Assembly (NCBI RefSeq): GCF_000380165.1
Contig: NZ_KB904669.1
Location: 62,185 to 126,184, forward strand
DNA length: 64,000 nt
Source of the DNA: Wenjunlia vitaminophila DSM 41686
GTDB taxonomy: Bacteria; Actinomycetota; Actinomycetes; Streptomycetales; Streptomycetaceae
Direction: 5' to 3'
In this document: positions 52,884 to 62,421 of the stretch, piece after piece
Layout of the letters: the number at the start of each line of letters is the position of its first letter
Numbering within the stretch: the stretch's first letter is position 1
Made by a program: the position numbers and the translations under genes
Notes under the pieces: generated by a model
The model's database searches: none
Told to the model about the DNA's origin: nothing
What the model saw: only the letters and a program-made list of their open reading frames with translations

Positions 52884-55173
52884 AACCATCGAAATGAGTG
52901 GCTTACGGGTCGTCGTCCGCCTGGTGTCCGGTGTTCACACGGTCACCGCGGCCACCATGTGCGAGGAGGAGCTGCGTTCCTGGCCCGCTGAGGAATGGCA
53001 CCGTCTCTTCCTGGAGTTGCCCTGGGACGCCTACACCTTCCTCGGCGAGTTCGAACTGCCCTGGGGCACGGTCATTGACGACCTGCGCCACTGGTGCGGC
53101 CAGTTCCCGGACCGGCCCGATTCGGCAAGGCGGAGATACAGATCCGTCTTCGGGAACCTCGGCCTGCTGCTGCTGACCCTCGTCTCCCTGCGCCACTCCT
53201 ACGAGCGCCGCTATGGTCTCGCCGGGGCCGCCGACGCACGGCCCCCGCACGACTGCGCCGTCGTGTGCCAGCCCCTGATGTGCGAACCGGCAGTGCGGGA
53301 AGCGCTCGTCGCCCTCTACGCGCCAGGCACGCCGCTGGACGCGGTCGGCGTGGCCGGGCACGCTGCCGACCCGCTCACCCAGGCGGAGTGGAACCGCATG
53401 GATGTGGACAGTCTCCGGTTCCACCGCCACGGAACGACCTCCTTCATCCTGTCCGGCCGGTCGGCGACAACGGTGCACGGGCGCCGACGCTCCCTGGCGC
53501 TGAAGTGCATCACCTATCCGTACCTCAGGGTTCCGGCGATCGTGCGGAACACCCGCCGCTACCGGGAGACGTACTCCGTGCCCGACACCGAGGCACGGCA
53601 CCTGGCCCGGGTGTGGGCGAGCGAAGCCCGGTGGATCATGATGGATCTGGTGCCCGGGGAGACACTGGCCGAGTACCTGCAACGCCAGGTCCGTCCGCAC
53701 GCGCCGCCCGGAGACATCAGGGTGGACCTGCTCGCGCTGCTGGGGCGGGAGCTCTTCGACGCGCTCGCCGACCTCGAGGACGCCGGACTGCGCCACTGCG
53801 ACCTGTCGCCGAGCAACATCATCGTCAGGAGCGGGCCGTCGGGGGAGCTGTCCTTCGTCTTGGTCGACCTCGGCGTCAACTACCTCTACGCACACGAGGT
53901 GCCGGGGTCGGACGGCCCCGACGCCGCCTACGTCGCCCCCGAGGTCCGTACCGACGCCACGCAGAACGACAGGGCCGACCTGTACTCCGCGGGCAGGCTG
54001 CTGATCGCCATCGCCGGTGTGCCCGACGAGCCCGACAGCACCGTCCCGGATGCGTTCTACGCGGAGACCCCCATGTTGGCGCGGTTCCTCGAGGACCTCA
54101 CCGGCCGGGACCCCGACAACCGACTCGTCATCTTCCGGCCCGAAGGACCACGGGGGCGCTACCGACAACTGCTCCACTTCCTCGAGGAGGAACTCCAGGC
54201 GGTCGAGGCCGCCAGGGCCCAGCGGCCGGCCACGGACAAGCGGTGGCTGGCGACCCTGCTCGACCTGCGCACCCCACTGGCCGACGCGCCGGGGCGGCAG
54301 CGTCGCCTGTGGGAGGTCCGGCGCGCACAGTCCCTGTACGCCGACCCGGAACGGGGAATGCACGTGCGCTGGCTGCTCGCCTGGTCCAGGGTGTCGGCCT
54401 ACGCGTGGTACGTCGCCGCCTTCCTCGCCATGACCTGGTGGCTGCGCGACCTCGACTGGAACTGGGGCAACCACCTGACCACCGCGCTGCAACGCGCCGC
54501 GGGGAGTTCCGACGACGAACTGCCCGTCCTCGACGGCGTTCGAGCCGACGACTACCCGATCCCGGACCTGCGCGGGAACCTGCCGATCCGGATGGTGGGA
54601 CTCAGCTTCCTCCTGGCAGGTGTCCGCTTCTACCAGAACACCATTGCCGGCATCACCACCAGGACGACCGGCCGTGGTCTGGGACGGCTGAGCCTCCTGG
54701 CCTCGCTGGCGGAGTTCTCCATGCGGGGCTTCTCCCTGGTGCCGGCCGTGCTGGTGCTGCCACCGACCCTGGTCCAACGTGACTGGTGGCCGATCTGCAC
54801 CGCGATCGGCATCCTCTGCATCTTCCTGTGCAACTTCACCTGCCTGCGCTTCGCCCGCGAGGCCGTTCGCCAGGCCCGCCGAAGGGGTCTGTCCACCGTC
54901 CCCAGCGGCCGGATCGCCGGGCTCGAGGTGTTCAGCAACTGGGCACCGACATCGGGTTTCTACTGCATCTCGGCATCCACCATCGGAACGCTGATCTACG
55001 TCGGGCTGGTCCAGGACGTCTACGTGTACGCGGCGGCCGTCACCGCGATCAACATCGTGCTGTTCTACGTCATCAAGTGCAGTGGCAGCAGCGCCGCGGA
55101 CGTCCGGGTCGCCCTCAGCCGCGCCTGCCTGGCCGCGGAGCGCGTCCGACGGGTACCCACGACGGGGCCCTGA
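52867..55173 (+). CDS. Membrane protein with N-terminal kinase-like domain
   Basis: A 768-aa protein; ATG at 52867 or 52894, both with weak binding sites. Residues ~1-180 are unrecognised. A protein-kinase-like fold covers ~180-440: candidate Lys213 (L-A-L-K-C), catalytic loop H-C-D-L-S-P-S-N (310-317), and D-L-G (334-336) for DFG. Y-V-A-P-E-V matches the APE region. No clear Gly-rich loop is visible. After a linker, five or six membrane helices span ~510-740. It may sense a signal at the membrane and control the overlapping patatin. I know of no characterised homologous pair. Confidence 0.75.
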   Translation: METTARTIEMSGLRVVVRLVSGVHTVTAATMCEEELRSWPAEEWHRLFLELPWDAYTFLGEFELPWGTVIDDLRHWCGQFPDRPDSARRRYRSVFGNLGLLLLTLVSLRHSYERRYGLAGAADARPPHDCAVVCQPLMCEPAVREALVALYAPGTPLDAVGVAGHAADPLTQAEWNRMDVDSLRFHRHGTTSFILSGRSATTVHGRRRSLALKCITYPYLRVPAIVRNTRRYRETYSVPDTEARHLARVWASEARWIMMDLVPGETLAEYLQRQVRPHAPPGDIRVDLLALLGRELFDALADLEDAGLRHCDLSPSNIIVRSGPSGELSFVLVDLGVNYLYAHEVPGSDGPDAAYVAPEVRTDATQNDRADLYSAGRLLIAIAGVPDEPDSTVPDAFYAETPMLARFLEDLTGRDPDNRLVIFRPEGPRGRYRQLLHFLEEELQAVEAARAQRPATDKRWLATLLDLRTPLADAPGRQRRLWEVRRAQSLYADPERGMHVRWLLAWSRVSAYAWYVAAFLAMTWWLRDLDWNWGNHLTTALQRAAGSSDDELPVLDGVRADDYPIPDLRGNLPIRMVGLSFLLAGVRFYQNTIAGITTRTTGRGLGRLSLLASLAEFSMRGFSLVPAVLVLPPTLVQRDWWPICTAIGILCIFLCNFTCLRFAREAVRQARRRGLSTVPSGRIAGLEVFSNWAPTSGFYCISASTIGTLIYVGLVQDVYVYAAAVTAINIVLFYVIKCSGSSAADVRVALSRACLAAERVRRVPTTGP

Positions 55174-55341
55174 ACCCCTCGCCCGGCGGCGGCAAGCCCG
55201 GCGCGGGACGCCCGACGGCTGAAGGACGGGGCGGGCGTACTCCCTTGGTCGCGGCCCGGCCACCAGGTGTCATCCCTTGGTCGACCACGGGCAGACCGCT
55301 GACGGGTGCCCCGCAGTCGGCGGCCTCCCTAGCGTCGAGGG

Positions 55342-56613
55342 GTGACGGTGGAGACCCCAGACGTACGGCCGTGGCGGGGAGCCGTGCGGCCCGTGGAACG
55401 GGCACTGGCGCCCGACCTCGCGCGCGGCGCGATGCTGCTGCTCATCGTGGTCTCGAACACGGCGTTCCACCTGTGGGCGGCGCCCCGCGGACCCTCCGGA
55501 TGGCACCCCGCGGACGGCTCGTTCGCCGACCGCGCCGTCCAGTTCACGATGATCACCACGCTGGACCTGCGCGTGTACCCGCTGTTCGCGTTCCTCTTCG
55601 GGTACGGCATGACGCAGCTCCACCTCCGCCAGACCGCCGCCGGAACCTCCCAGCGCGACGCGGTCGCCCTCCTGCGCCGACGCAGCCTGTGGCTGGTCGC
55701 CATCGGGCTGGCCCACGCCACGCTCCTGATGGCCGGTGACATCCTCGGCTACTACGGGCTGCTGAGCCTGGTGCTCGGCTGGCTCTTCCTGCGGCGCGGC
55801 GACCGTGCCCTCAAGTGGTGGATCGGCGCCGCCACCGCCCAGCTCGTGCTGCTGGCCGGCGCCCCCGTCCTCACGGCCCTGCTCCAGGGAGAGCCGGGGA
55901 CGATGGGGGACGCCGGAGCGGAGGCGGGGTACGAGGCGTACGGGGCGGCGGAGGAGAGCTGGCTCGCCGCGGCCGGCACCCGGCTCACGACCGGGCTGTA
56001 CGTCACCTTCGTCGGCGCGTCCGGGGCCCTGCTCGGCGGTTCCTACGTGATCTTCCTGCTCGGCTTCTGGGCAGCCCGGCGCCGCGTCCTGGAGGACCCG
56101 GGCCGCCACCTGCCCCTGCTGCGCCGCACTGCCGTCATCGGCATCACCGTGGGCTGGCTCGGTGGCCTGCCCGCCGCCCTGGCCCACGTGGGCGCACTCG
56201 ACGTGCCGGACGACGCGCAGAGCGAGGCGGGGGCGCTCACGGTGCTCCGGGACATGACCGGGAACGCCGCCGGGCTCGGCTACGTCGCCGTCGTCGCGCT
56301 GTTCGCCCACTGGTGGGCGGGCCGGCCCGGCCGGTGCGGCTCGAGAGGTGTGGCGGCGCTCCGCGCGGTCGGCAAGCGGTCCCTGTCCTGCTACCTCGCC
56401 CATTCCCTGATCTTCGCGCCACTGCTGGCGGCCTGGGGGCTGGGACTCGGGGCACACCTGTCCAGCGCGACCATGGCGCTCTTCGCCGCCGCGGTCTGGC
56501 TGGTCACGCTGGCCGCGGCGTACGCGTTGGAGCTCGTCGGCCACCGTGGCCCAGCCGAGACGGCACTGCGACGGCTGGTGTACCGGCCGGGAAGGCGGCA
56601 CCGGGACCGGTAG
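55342..56613 (+). CDS. DUF418 family membrane protein
   Basis: A 423-aa polytopic protein starting with GTG. The N-terminal P-D-L-A-R-G-A-M-L-L-L-I-V-V-S-N-T and the C-terminal V-G-K-R-S-L-S-C-Y-L-A-H-S-L-I match DUF418 (YeiB-like), an acyltransferase-3-related family of unknown activity. About ten helices are expected. The start has no good SD; TAGCGT 6 nt upstream may be a -10 for a leaderless transcript. The preceding ~170 bp hold nothing else recognisable. Confidence 0.85.
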   Translation: MTVETPDVRPWRGAVRPVERALAPDLARGAMLLLIVVSNTAFHLWAAPRGPSGWHPADGSFADRAVQFTMITTLDLRVYPLFAFLFGYGMTQLHLRQTAAGTSQRDAVALLRRRSLWLVAIGLAHATLLMAGDILGYYGLLSLVLGWLFLRRGDRALKWWIGAATAQLVLLAGAPVLTALLQGEPGTMGDAGAEAGYEAYGAAEESWLAAAGTRLTTGLYVTFVGASGALLGGSYVIFLLGFWAARRRVLEDPGRHLPLLRRTAVIGITVGWLGGLPAALAHVGALDVPDDAQSEAGALTVLRDMTGNAAGLGYVAVVALFAHWWAGRPGRCGSRGVAALRAVGKRSLSCYLAHSLIFAPLLAAWGLGLGAHLSSATMALFAAAVWLVTLAAAYALELVGHRGPAETALRRLVYRPGRRHRDR

Positions 56614-56727
56614 GCACCCGACGCACGCGGGTCTTCGGCGAGTATGGACCTCACATGGTGGTCACACGGTGCGGGGACGGCGACGAGACCTGACGTCCCG
56701 CGCGAGCCGTTGGGAAGGGCGGGCGCA

Positions 56728-57405
56728 GTGGGAGAACGAGTGCCACGGGCGGCGCTGGTCGGGGCTCTGGTGGAGCTCTTGGTGGCGAGGAGCCCGGAGC
56801 GGGTGCTCCGCGTCGCGGTGGACGGTCCGGACGCGGCAGGCAAGACGACCCTCGCCGACGAGCTGGCCCGGAACCTGTCCGGGCGGCGCGAGGCGATCCG
56901 CGTCGGCATCGACGGGTTCCACCGGCCCCGAAGCGTCCGGCTCCGGCGCGGGAGCCTGTCGCCGGAGGGCTTCTACCACGACTCCTTCGACCACGACGCC
57001 GTCCGCAGGACGGTCCTGGACCCACTGGGCCCCGGTGGGGACCGCCGGTACCGCACTGCCGTGTTCGACCACCGGGTCGACGCGGCGACGGACGAGCCGG
57101 CCCGGGTGGCACCGGAGGGTGCGGTCCTGCTGTTCGACGGAGTGTTCGTGCTCCGGCCCGAACTGCGCGAGCACTGGGACGTGAGCATCTTCGTCGACGT
57201 GAGCGAGGAGGAGGCACTGCGACGGGCGCTGGTGCGTGACGCGGTGGTGATGGGCGGACCGGACGTCGTACGCGAACGTTACGAACGGCGCTACCTACCC
57301 GGGCAGCGGCTCTACCGCGGGACGGCCGCACCCGAACTCGCCGCCGACGTGGTGATCGACAACAACGACCCGGCGCGGCCCCGCGTGGTGAAGTGGACGG
57401 CCTGA
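56728..57405 (+). CDS. Uridine kinase-like P-loop kinase
   Basis: About 225 aa from GTG 56728 (GGGAAGGG 8 nt upstream); GTG 56740 is also possible. The Walker A is V-D-G-P-D-A-A-G-K-T-T. I-D-G-F-H-R-P lies in the substrate lid, then L-L-F-D-G-V-F-V and a C-terminal V-I-D-N-N-D. This is the actinobacterial uridine kinase/PRK-like group; the nucleoside or sugar substrate is not settled. Confidence 0.85.
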   Translation: MGERVPRAALVGALVELLVARSPERVLRVAVDGPDAAGKTTLADELARNLSGRREAIRVGIDGFHRPRSVRLRRGSLSPEGFYHDSFDHDAVRRTVLDPLGPGGDRRYRTAVFDHRVDAATDEPARVAPEGAVLLFDGVFVLRPELREHWDVSIFVDVSEEEALRRALVRDAVVMGGPDVVRERYERRYLPGQRLYRGTAAPELAADVVIDNNDPARPRVVKWTA

Positions 57406-57515
57406 ACCCGCCTCCCGACGCCCCTGGGGCCCGCACGCCCGGTCCCCGCCGACGCGAGCGTGCAGCACGCCCACGACGAACGGCGAGATCGCCAACCGCG
57501 CCGCCGTTCCCGGTG

Positions 57516-58028
57516 CTACACGCCGGCCGTGCCGTCGATGCGCTCGCGGAGCAGGTCCGCGTGCCCGTTGTGGCGGGCGTATTCCTCGATCATGTGGACG
57601 TAGATCCAGCGGAGGTTCACCTCCTGCTCCATGAAACGACCCGTGTCGGCCAGAGCACGACCCGCGCAGTGCTCACGGGCGCGGGCGACCTCCGCGTGCC
57701 ACGTGGCGAGGGCATCACGCAGGGTGGCCCCCGCGGCCAGGTCGAAGCCGCCATCGGGGCCGCGCGGGTCCGCCTGCGGGTCGTAGATGGGCGGGGCCTG
57801 CTCCCCGGCGAACACCCGACGGAACCAGTTCCGCTCCACCTCCGCCATGTGCTGGACGAGGCCCGTCAGGGTGAGGCCGGACGGTGGCACGGACGCGACG
57901 GCGGCCTGCTCGTCGTCCAGGCCCTCGCACTTCATGGCGAGTGTGGCCCGGTGGAAGTCGAGCCAGCTTTCGAGCGTGGTGCGCTCATCGGCGTTCAGGG
58001 GCGGCAGAGGGCGTTCGATGGTACTCAT
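57516..58028 (-). CDS. DinB-family (DUF664) metalloenzyme
   Basis: A 170-aa four-helix-bundle protein. The metal-binding histidines are in L-V-Q-H-M-A-E-V-E and [14 protein letters not shown]664/DinB proteins include thiol transferases acting with mycothiol or bacillithiol. It is convergent with the kinase-like gene. Confidence 0.88.
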   Translation of the reverse strand: MSTIERPLPPLNADERTTLESWLDFHRATLAMKCEGLDDEQAAVASVPPSGLTLTGLVQHMAEVERNWFRRVFAGEQAPPIYDPQADPRGPDGGFDLAAGATLRDALATWHAEVARAREHCAGRALADTGRFMEQEVNLRWIYVHMIEEYARHNGHADLLRERIDGTAGV

Positions 58029-58110
58029 CGGTCAATTATCGCGACCGCTCGAAGCCGTCGACGGGCAGCGCCGAACAGCTCCTCATCGTCGATCACTCTC
58101 CGATGTTCAC

Positions 58111-58587
58111 ATGGCCCTGGCTGCCCGGACCCCCGATGACGCACTACTGCTGGGGCCGGAAGACATCTCCGGAACCGAGATCGGCCGCATGGTGCGCATT
58201 GGGGGCTGGGATCAAGCGACCGGGACGGCCTTGGTGGTTGACCCCAGGCGAGGGGCCTTGCGCCTGGTCACGGACTACGAGGACTGGCGGTTGTCCGGCG
58301 GCGCCGGGCAGCCTGGTGGGCGCATGCCCTGGAGCGGGCGGCGGGAGGCGAGCCGGCACGGCGCACGTCTGTTCTGTTGCTCACCTGGAAACTGCCACCT
58401 GCCGCATGTCGAGCATGAGTTCTCGTCCGGTTTCGTCGGCACGCGGCGCCCCGGCAGCCCGCCGGAGCGAGGACGGGTCAACCCGCCGGTTCCAGAGCCG
58501 GCCGGGGCTTGTCGGTCGGCGCTGCGGCCGGGGCGCGCCACCAGCGGCGGGACGCCAGTGCGGCCAGGGCGGCGCCGGTGGCGTTGA
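58111..58587 (+). CDS. Doubtful open frame, possible gene relic
   Basis: The first ~70 codons read like a real protein (G-P-E-D-I-S-G-T-E-I-G-R-M-V-R ... L-V-T-D-Y-E-D-W), but the last third overlaps the opposing vanZ gene and becomes Arg/Pro-rich shadow sequence. No ribosome binding site is seen. It could be a short hypothetical gene or the remains of one. Codon bias is weaker than in neighbouring genes. Confidence 0.25.
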   Translation: MALAARTPDDALLLGPEDISGTEIGRMVRIGGWDQATGTALVVDPRRGALRLVTDYEDWRLSGGAGQPGGRMPWSGRREASRHGARLFCCSPGNCHLPHVEHEFSSGFVGTRRPGSPPERGRVNPPVPEPAGACRSALRPGRATSGGTPVRPGRRRWR

Positions 58588-59197
58588 CCAGTACGTCGTC
58601 CACGGAGGACACCCGGTCCAGTTGCAGGACGTACTGGAGCGTCTCGACCAGGACCGAGCAGCCCGCCCCGAGCGCCAGGATCCGCGGCACCGACGCCAGC
58701 GCGGTGAACCGCATCGGGGCGAAGAAGCCGAGCGCCGCGAACACCAGCAGGTTGCCGAGGATCCCGAGCAGCCCCATCGTGAGCAGGTCCACCACCGGGA
58801 CCAGGCTCACCCGGCCGGGGACCTCGCCGGCCCGCGCGCCCGGCATCAGGATCAGCCACACCCACGGCACCGTCCCGTGGACCAAGCCGACCTCGGCCAG
58901 CGACCTGCGCCGCGCCCAGGCCGACTCGGTGCCGACGGCCCTCCGGCGGCGCGCCAGGAGCCACACCACCAGCGCGGACAACGGCAGCGCGGCCACCACG
59001 CTGAGCACCACACCGTTGAAGGTGAAGAGCCAGGCGTGCCACCCGCCGCGCATGACCAGCGGCACGGACCGCACGAGCAACCGCAGCACGAACACGGCGA
59101 CCGCCGCACCGGGGATCCCCAGACCGACGAGCACGATCCAGAAGACGATCCTCCGCGCGCGACGGGCCGGGGCTGACGGTGGTGTGTTCTGGTCCAT
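58478..59197 (-). CDS. VanZ-family membrane protein
   Basis: A 239-aa protein with five predicted helices. The VanZ signature L-Q-Y-V-L-Q-L-D-R-V-S-S-V-D-D-V-L-V-N (E-T-L-Q-Y ... D-D-V-x-x-N) lies near residue 190. VanZ proteins lower susceptibility to teicoplanin-type drugs by reducing binding to the cell surface. A copy of the conserved van promoter unit lies 34 nt upstream (59232-59260) and points at this gene, with a TTCAGT box placed for a leaderless mRNA. Confidence 0.88.
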   Translation of the reverse strand: MDQNTPPSAPARRARRIVFWIVLVGLGIPGAAVAVFVLRLLVRSVPLVMRGGWHAWLFTFNGVVLSVVAALPLSALVVWLLARRRRAVGTESAWARRRSLAEVGLVHGTVPWVWLILMPGARAGEVPGRVSLVPVVDLLTMGLLGILGNLLVFAALGFFAPMRFTALASVPRILALGAGCSVLVETLQYVLQLDRVSSVDDVLVNATGAALAALASRRWWRAPAAAPTDKPRPALEPAG

Positions 59198-59260
59198 GCC
59201 TCAACTGAATACGGAGGGATGTTGCGGTGGCGTATGCGCTTTTCGATACGCTCGCGATAC
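59198..59260 (-). promoter_or_regulatory. VanR-type promoter unit, copy C (vanZ)
   Basis: On the minus strand, 59232-59260 matches copies A and B at 24 of 29 positions, including the two TATCG half-sites 11 bp apart, GTATCGAAAA and GCATAC. The following 34 nt to the vanZ ATG keep GCAACATCCC in common with copy B, and TTCAGT lies at -12 to -7. Confidence 0.8.
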
Positions 59261-59337
59261 ACGGAATCCCCCACTTCAAGGAACCGGCGGGCGCGAGCCG
59301 GCTGTGGCATCCAGGACGATCTCGCCGCGGCGTTGTG

Positions 59338-60510
59338 TCAATCGTGAGGGGATGTCCTGCGTCGCTCAGGTCTGGGCGCCGGCCACGGTCGTTGCGGCGC
59401 ACCACTGCCATGGTGCGGGGACGCTGTGGGCAGTTCCACAGTGATGCGGAGCCCGCCGGCGGAGCGCGGGGTGATGGTGAGCGTTCCGTCGTGTGCGTGG
59501 GTGATGGTCTTGACGATGGCCAGCCCGAGGCCGACGCCCGCCTGGTCGGTGTGTACGCGCTCGGTGCCGCGCTGGAACGGCTCGGTGAGCGTCGAGACCA
59601 GCTCCGGGGTGACCTGCTCGCCGGTGTTTTCGACGGTGAGCACCACCGTCCGGGGGCGGACGCTGGTATTCACCCACACGGTGCCCTGTTCAGGCAGGTT
59701 GTGGACGATCGCGTTCTGCACGAGGTTCATGGTCAGCTGCAGCAGGAGCGCCGGCGATCCGCTCGTGAGGGCGATGTCGCCGAAGGTCTCGATGGTGACG
59801 CCACGCTTTTCCGCGAGGGGGAGGAGCGTTTCGGTGGCTTCTTCCGCCACGAGGGACAGGTCGACGTGTTCGCGGGTGAAGGACCACTGGTCGGCGCGGC
59901 TGAGCAGGAGCAGTGCTTCAGTGAGGTCGATGGCTCGGGTGTTGACGGCGTGGAGGCGGTCGATGAGTGGGTCGGTGGCGCGGTTCGGATCGGCGCGGGC
60001 CACGTCGAGCAGTGACTTCGAGACCGACAGCGGGGTGCGCAGCTCGTGAGAGGCGTTGGCTGCGAATCTCTGCTGTTCGGCGACGTGTGCTTCGAGCTGC
60101 GCGAGCATCGTGTCGAAGGCGTCGGCGAGTTCGCGGAACTCGTCCTTGTGGCCCTGCAGTTGGATCCGGTGGGACAGCGATCCGGCTGCGGCCGTACGGG
60201 TGGCGTGGGTGATGCGGTCCAGGGGGGCGAGCATGCGTCCGGCAAGAATCCATCCTCCCAGCAGGCCGAACACCAGGAGGAACGCCATTACTGCGGCTGC
60301 CATCGGGGCGAAACCGCGCACGAAGTCGACGCCCGGAGTTTGTCTCCATGCCCCCTCTGGGGTGGTTCGCAGCCACCCCTGTTGCAGGAGAAATACTCCA
60401 ATGGCGGTGAGCAGCAAGGCACCCGCGAGCATGAGGAATCCGGCGTAGCTGAGGGTGAGCTTGAGGCGGACGCTCAAGCCGGGCTGCCTATCCACGGTCA
60501 CCACCCCCAT
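59338..60510 (-). CDS. vanS: VanS-like sensor histidine kinase
   Basis: About 390 aa from the ATG at 60510, overlapping the end of vanR by 23 nt; nearby GTGs are possible starts. TM1 is ~20-42, a short extracellular loop ~43-68, TM2 ~69-91, then HAMP. The phospho-acceptor is His155 (N-A-S-H-E-L-R-T-P-L). N-box and G-boxes are N-L-V-Q-N-A-I and G-V-G-L-G-L-A-I-V-K. The short sensor loop is like actinobacterial VanS, which detects glycopeptides. It partners the VanR-like regulator. The gene symbol rests on context. Confidence 0.8.
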   Translation of the reverse strand: MGVVTVDRQPGLSVRLKLTLSYAGFLMLAGALLLTAIGVFLLQQGWLRTTPEGAWRQTPGVDFVRGFAPMAAAVMAFLLVFGLLGGWILAGRMLAPLDRITHATRTAAAGSLSHRIQLQGHKDEFRELADAFDTMLAQLEAHVAEQQRFAANASHELRTPLSVSKSLLDVARADPNRATDPLIDRLHAVNTRAIDLTEALLLLSRADQWSFTREHVDLSLVAEEATETLLPLAEKRGVTIETFGDIALTSGSPALLLQLTMNLVQNAIVHNLPEQGTVWVNTSVRPRTVVLTVENTGEQVTPELVSTLTEPFQRGTERVHTDQAGVGLGLAIVKTITHAHDGTLTITPRSAGGLRITVELPTASPHHGSGAPQRPWPAPRPERRRTSPHD

Positions 60511-61183
60511 GCCCGGCGACGGGTGCTGTGTCGATCCGGTAGCCGACGCCCGGCACGGTGGCGATGACCCAGGGTTCGCCGAGACGCTTGCGCAGCGCCG
60601 AGACCGTGATGCGTACGGCGTTGGTGAACGGGTCGGCGTTCTCGTCCCATGCCCGCTCCAGCAGCTCTTCGGCGCTGACGACACCGCCCTCCGCGGCAAC
60701 GAGGACTTCGAGCACGGCGAACTGTTTCCGCGTGAGCGCGACGTAGCGGCCGTCGCGGTAGACCTCGCGGCGGAACGGATCCAGCCGCAGGCCTTCGATC
60801 TCTCGCACGGGAGGCCTGGCGTGCGCACGCCTGCGGTCGAGCGCCCTGAGCCGCATGACGAGCTCTTGCATCTCGAACGGCTTCGTGAGGTAGTCGTCGG
60901 CGCCGAGTCCGAACCCGGATGCCTTGTCGTCAAGCCGGTCGGCGGCGGTGAGCATGAGGATCGGCATGCCGCTGCCGGAGGCAACGATGCACTTGGCGAT
61001 CTCGTCGCCGGAGGGTCCGGGGATGTCGCGGTCGAGGACGGCGATGTCGTAGGTGTTGATGCTCAGCATTTCCAGAGCGGTGTCGCCGTCACCGGCGATG
61101 TCGGCCGCGATCGCTTCCAGGCGTAGGCCGTCGCGGATGGCCTCTGCCAGATACGGCTCGTCCTCGACAATCAACACACGCAT
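60488..61183 (-). CDS. vanR: VanR-like OmpR-family response regulator
   Basis: A 231-aa protein. The receiver domain has Asp7-Asp8 equivalents (V-E-D-E), phospho-acceptor Asp51 in V-L-D-R-D-I-P-G-P-S-G, and K-P-F. The C-terminal winged HTH ends with V-R-I-T-V-S-A-L-R-K-R-L-G and V-P-G-V-G-Y-R-I. The L-D-R-D-I/L-P-G motif is characteristic of VanR-type regulators. OmpR-class regulators bind direct repeats about one helical turn apart, as found in the van promoter units. Confidence 0.87.
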   Translation of the reverse strand: MRVLIVEDEPYLAEAIRDGLRLEAIAADIAGDGDTALEMLSINTYDIAVLDRDIPGPSGDEIAKCIVASGSGMPILMLTAADRLDDKASGFGLGADDYLTKPFEMQELVMRLRALDRRRAHARPPVREIEGLRLDPFRREVYRDGRYVALTRKQFAVLEVLVAAEGGVVSAEELLERAWDENADPFTNAVRITVSALRKRLGEPWVIATVPGVGYRIDTAPVAGHGGGDRG

Positions 61184-61206
61184 GTCATCAAGGCTACGAG
61201 CCGGCT

Positions 61207-61271
61207 CATATCGTCGGCGTATCGAAAACCGCATACATGCCGGCAACACCGCGCCGCCTTGACTGGCGGGC
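61207..61271 (+). promoter_or_regulatory. VanR-type promoter unit, copy A (femX, vanR divergent region)
   Basis: The 30 bp at 61207-61236 are identical to copy B: TATCG half-sites at 11-bp spacing, a GTATCGAAAA core and terminal GCATAC. Then 35 nt lead to the femX ATG, with GCAACA and a TTGACT box at -13 to -8. It lies 24 bp from the divergent vanR start and may serve both directions. Confidence 0.85.
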
Positions 61272-62414
61272 ATGTTCTCCAGCGAACCAGCACGAACCGG
61301 CTTGAGTCTGACCGTCGCGCCGATCAGCGCCGCCGAGCACTTGGCGTTCGTGCGGGCACAGCGGTCGGTCAGCTTCCTGCAGACCCCGACATGGGGCCGC
61401 GTCAAAGCCGAGTGGCGCAGCGAGTCCCTCGGCTGGTTCGACGGCGGGCAGCTGGTCGGTGCCGGACTCGTTCTGCACCGCCCGGTGCCGCGGCTCGACC
61501 GCTTCACGCTGGCCTATCTGCCCGAGGGCCCGGTCATCGGCTGGACCGGCGAGATCGACGCGTGGCTCGACCCGCTGGCGGCCCATCTCAAGGAGCACGG
61601 CGCGTTCGCGATCCGGCTCGGCCCGCCGGTGTGCACGGACACCTGGAGCGCCGCCCAGGTCAAGGAGGGCATCGCCGACCCGGGCATCAAGCGGCTCACC
61701 GATCTGCCGAGCGAGTGGGCCGACCCGGTCGGCGCCCGCGTGGCCGGCCGGCTCAAAGACGCCGGCTGGCTGCCGCAGAGCCCCAAGGACGGCTTCGGGG
61801 TCGGGCATCCGCAGTTCAAGTACGAGATTCCGCTGGCCGGCAAAACCGAGGACGACCTGCTCAGGGGCATGAACCAGCAATGGCGCCGCAACATCAAGAA
61901 AGCGGCCAAGGAGGGCGTCGAGGTCACGGTCGGTGAGGACCTGAAGGCGTTCCACGACCTGTACGTCCACACCGCCGAGCGCGACCGCTTCACACCCCGG
62001 CCACTGCGCTACTTCGAGACGATGTTCGCGGCACTGAATGCCGAGGACCCTGAGCGGATCAGGCTCTACCTGGCCCGCCACCAGGGCGACCTGGTCGCCG
62101 CCACCATCCTGGTCCGCGTCGGCGCCCACGCGGTGTACGCCTACGGTGCCTCCTCCACCGAGAAGCGCGAGGTGCGCGGCTCCAACGCCTGCCAGTGGGC
62201 GATGATCCGGGACTCGCTGGCGGCCCGCTGCGACGTCTATGACCTGCGTGGCATCACCCCCACCCTCGACTCCGACGACCCGCACGTCGGGCTGATCCAG
62301 TTCAAGGCCGGCACCGGCGGTCAGGCGGTGCGGTACGTCGGCGAATGGGACCTGCCGCTGCGGCCGATGGTCTACCGGGCCTTCGACCTCTACATGAAGC
62401 GGCGCGGGCGATGA
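61272..62414 (+). CDS. FemX/VanK-type peptidoglycan bridge aminoacyltransferase
   Basis: A 380-aa FemAB-family protein with two GNAT-like halves. Signatures are F-L-Q-T-P-T-W-G-R-V-K near residue 35, G-M-N-Q-Q-W-R-R-N-I-K-K-A-A-K-E-G-V in the centre and Y-D-L-R-G-I-T-P then V-G-L-I-Q-F-K near the end. FemX/VanK adds the branch amino acid (Gly in Streptomyces) to lipid-linked peptidoglycan precursors; VanK is needed when precursors end in D-Ala-D-Lac. No SD is present and the ATG is at the predicted transcription start. Confidence 0.88.
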   Translation: MFSSEPARTGLSLTVAPISAAEHLAFVRAQRSVSFLQTPTWGRVKAEWRSESLGWFDGGQLVGAGLVLHRPVPRLDRFTLAYLPEGPVIGWTGEIDAWLDPLAAHLKEHGAFAIRLGPPVCTDTWSAAQVKEGIADPGIKRLTDLPSEWADPVGARVAGRLKDAGWLPQSPKDGFGVGHPQFKYEIPLAGKTEDDLLRGMNQQWRRNIKKAAKEGVEVTVGEDLKAFHDLYVHTAERDRFTPRPLRYFETMFAALNAEDPERIRLYLARHQGDLVAATILVRVGAHAVYAYGASSTEKREVRGSNACQWAMIRDSLAARCDVYDLRGITPTLDSDDPHVGLIQFKAGTGGQAVRYVGEWDLPLRPMVYRAFDLYMKRRGR

Positions 62415-62421
62415 ACCCGAC

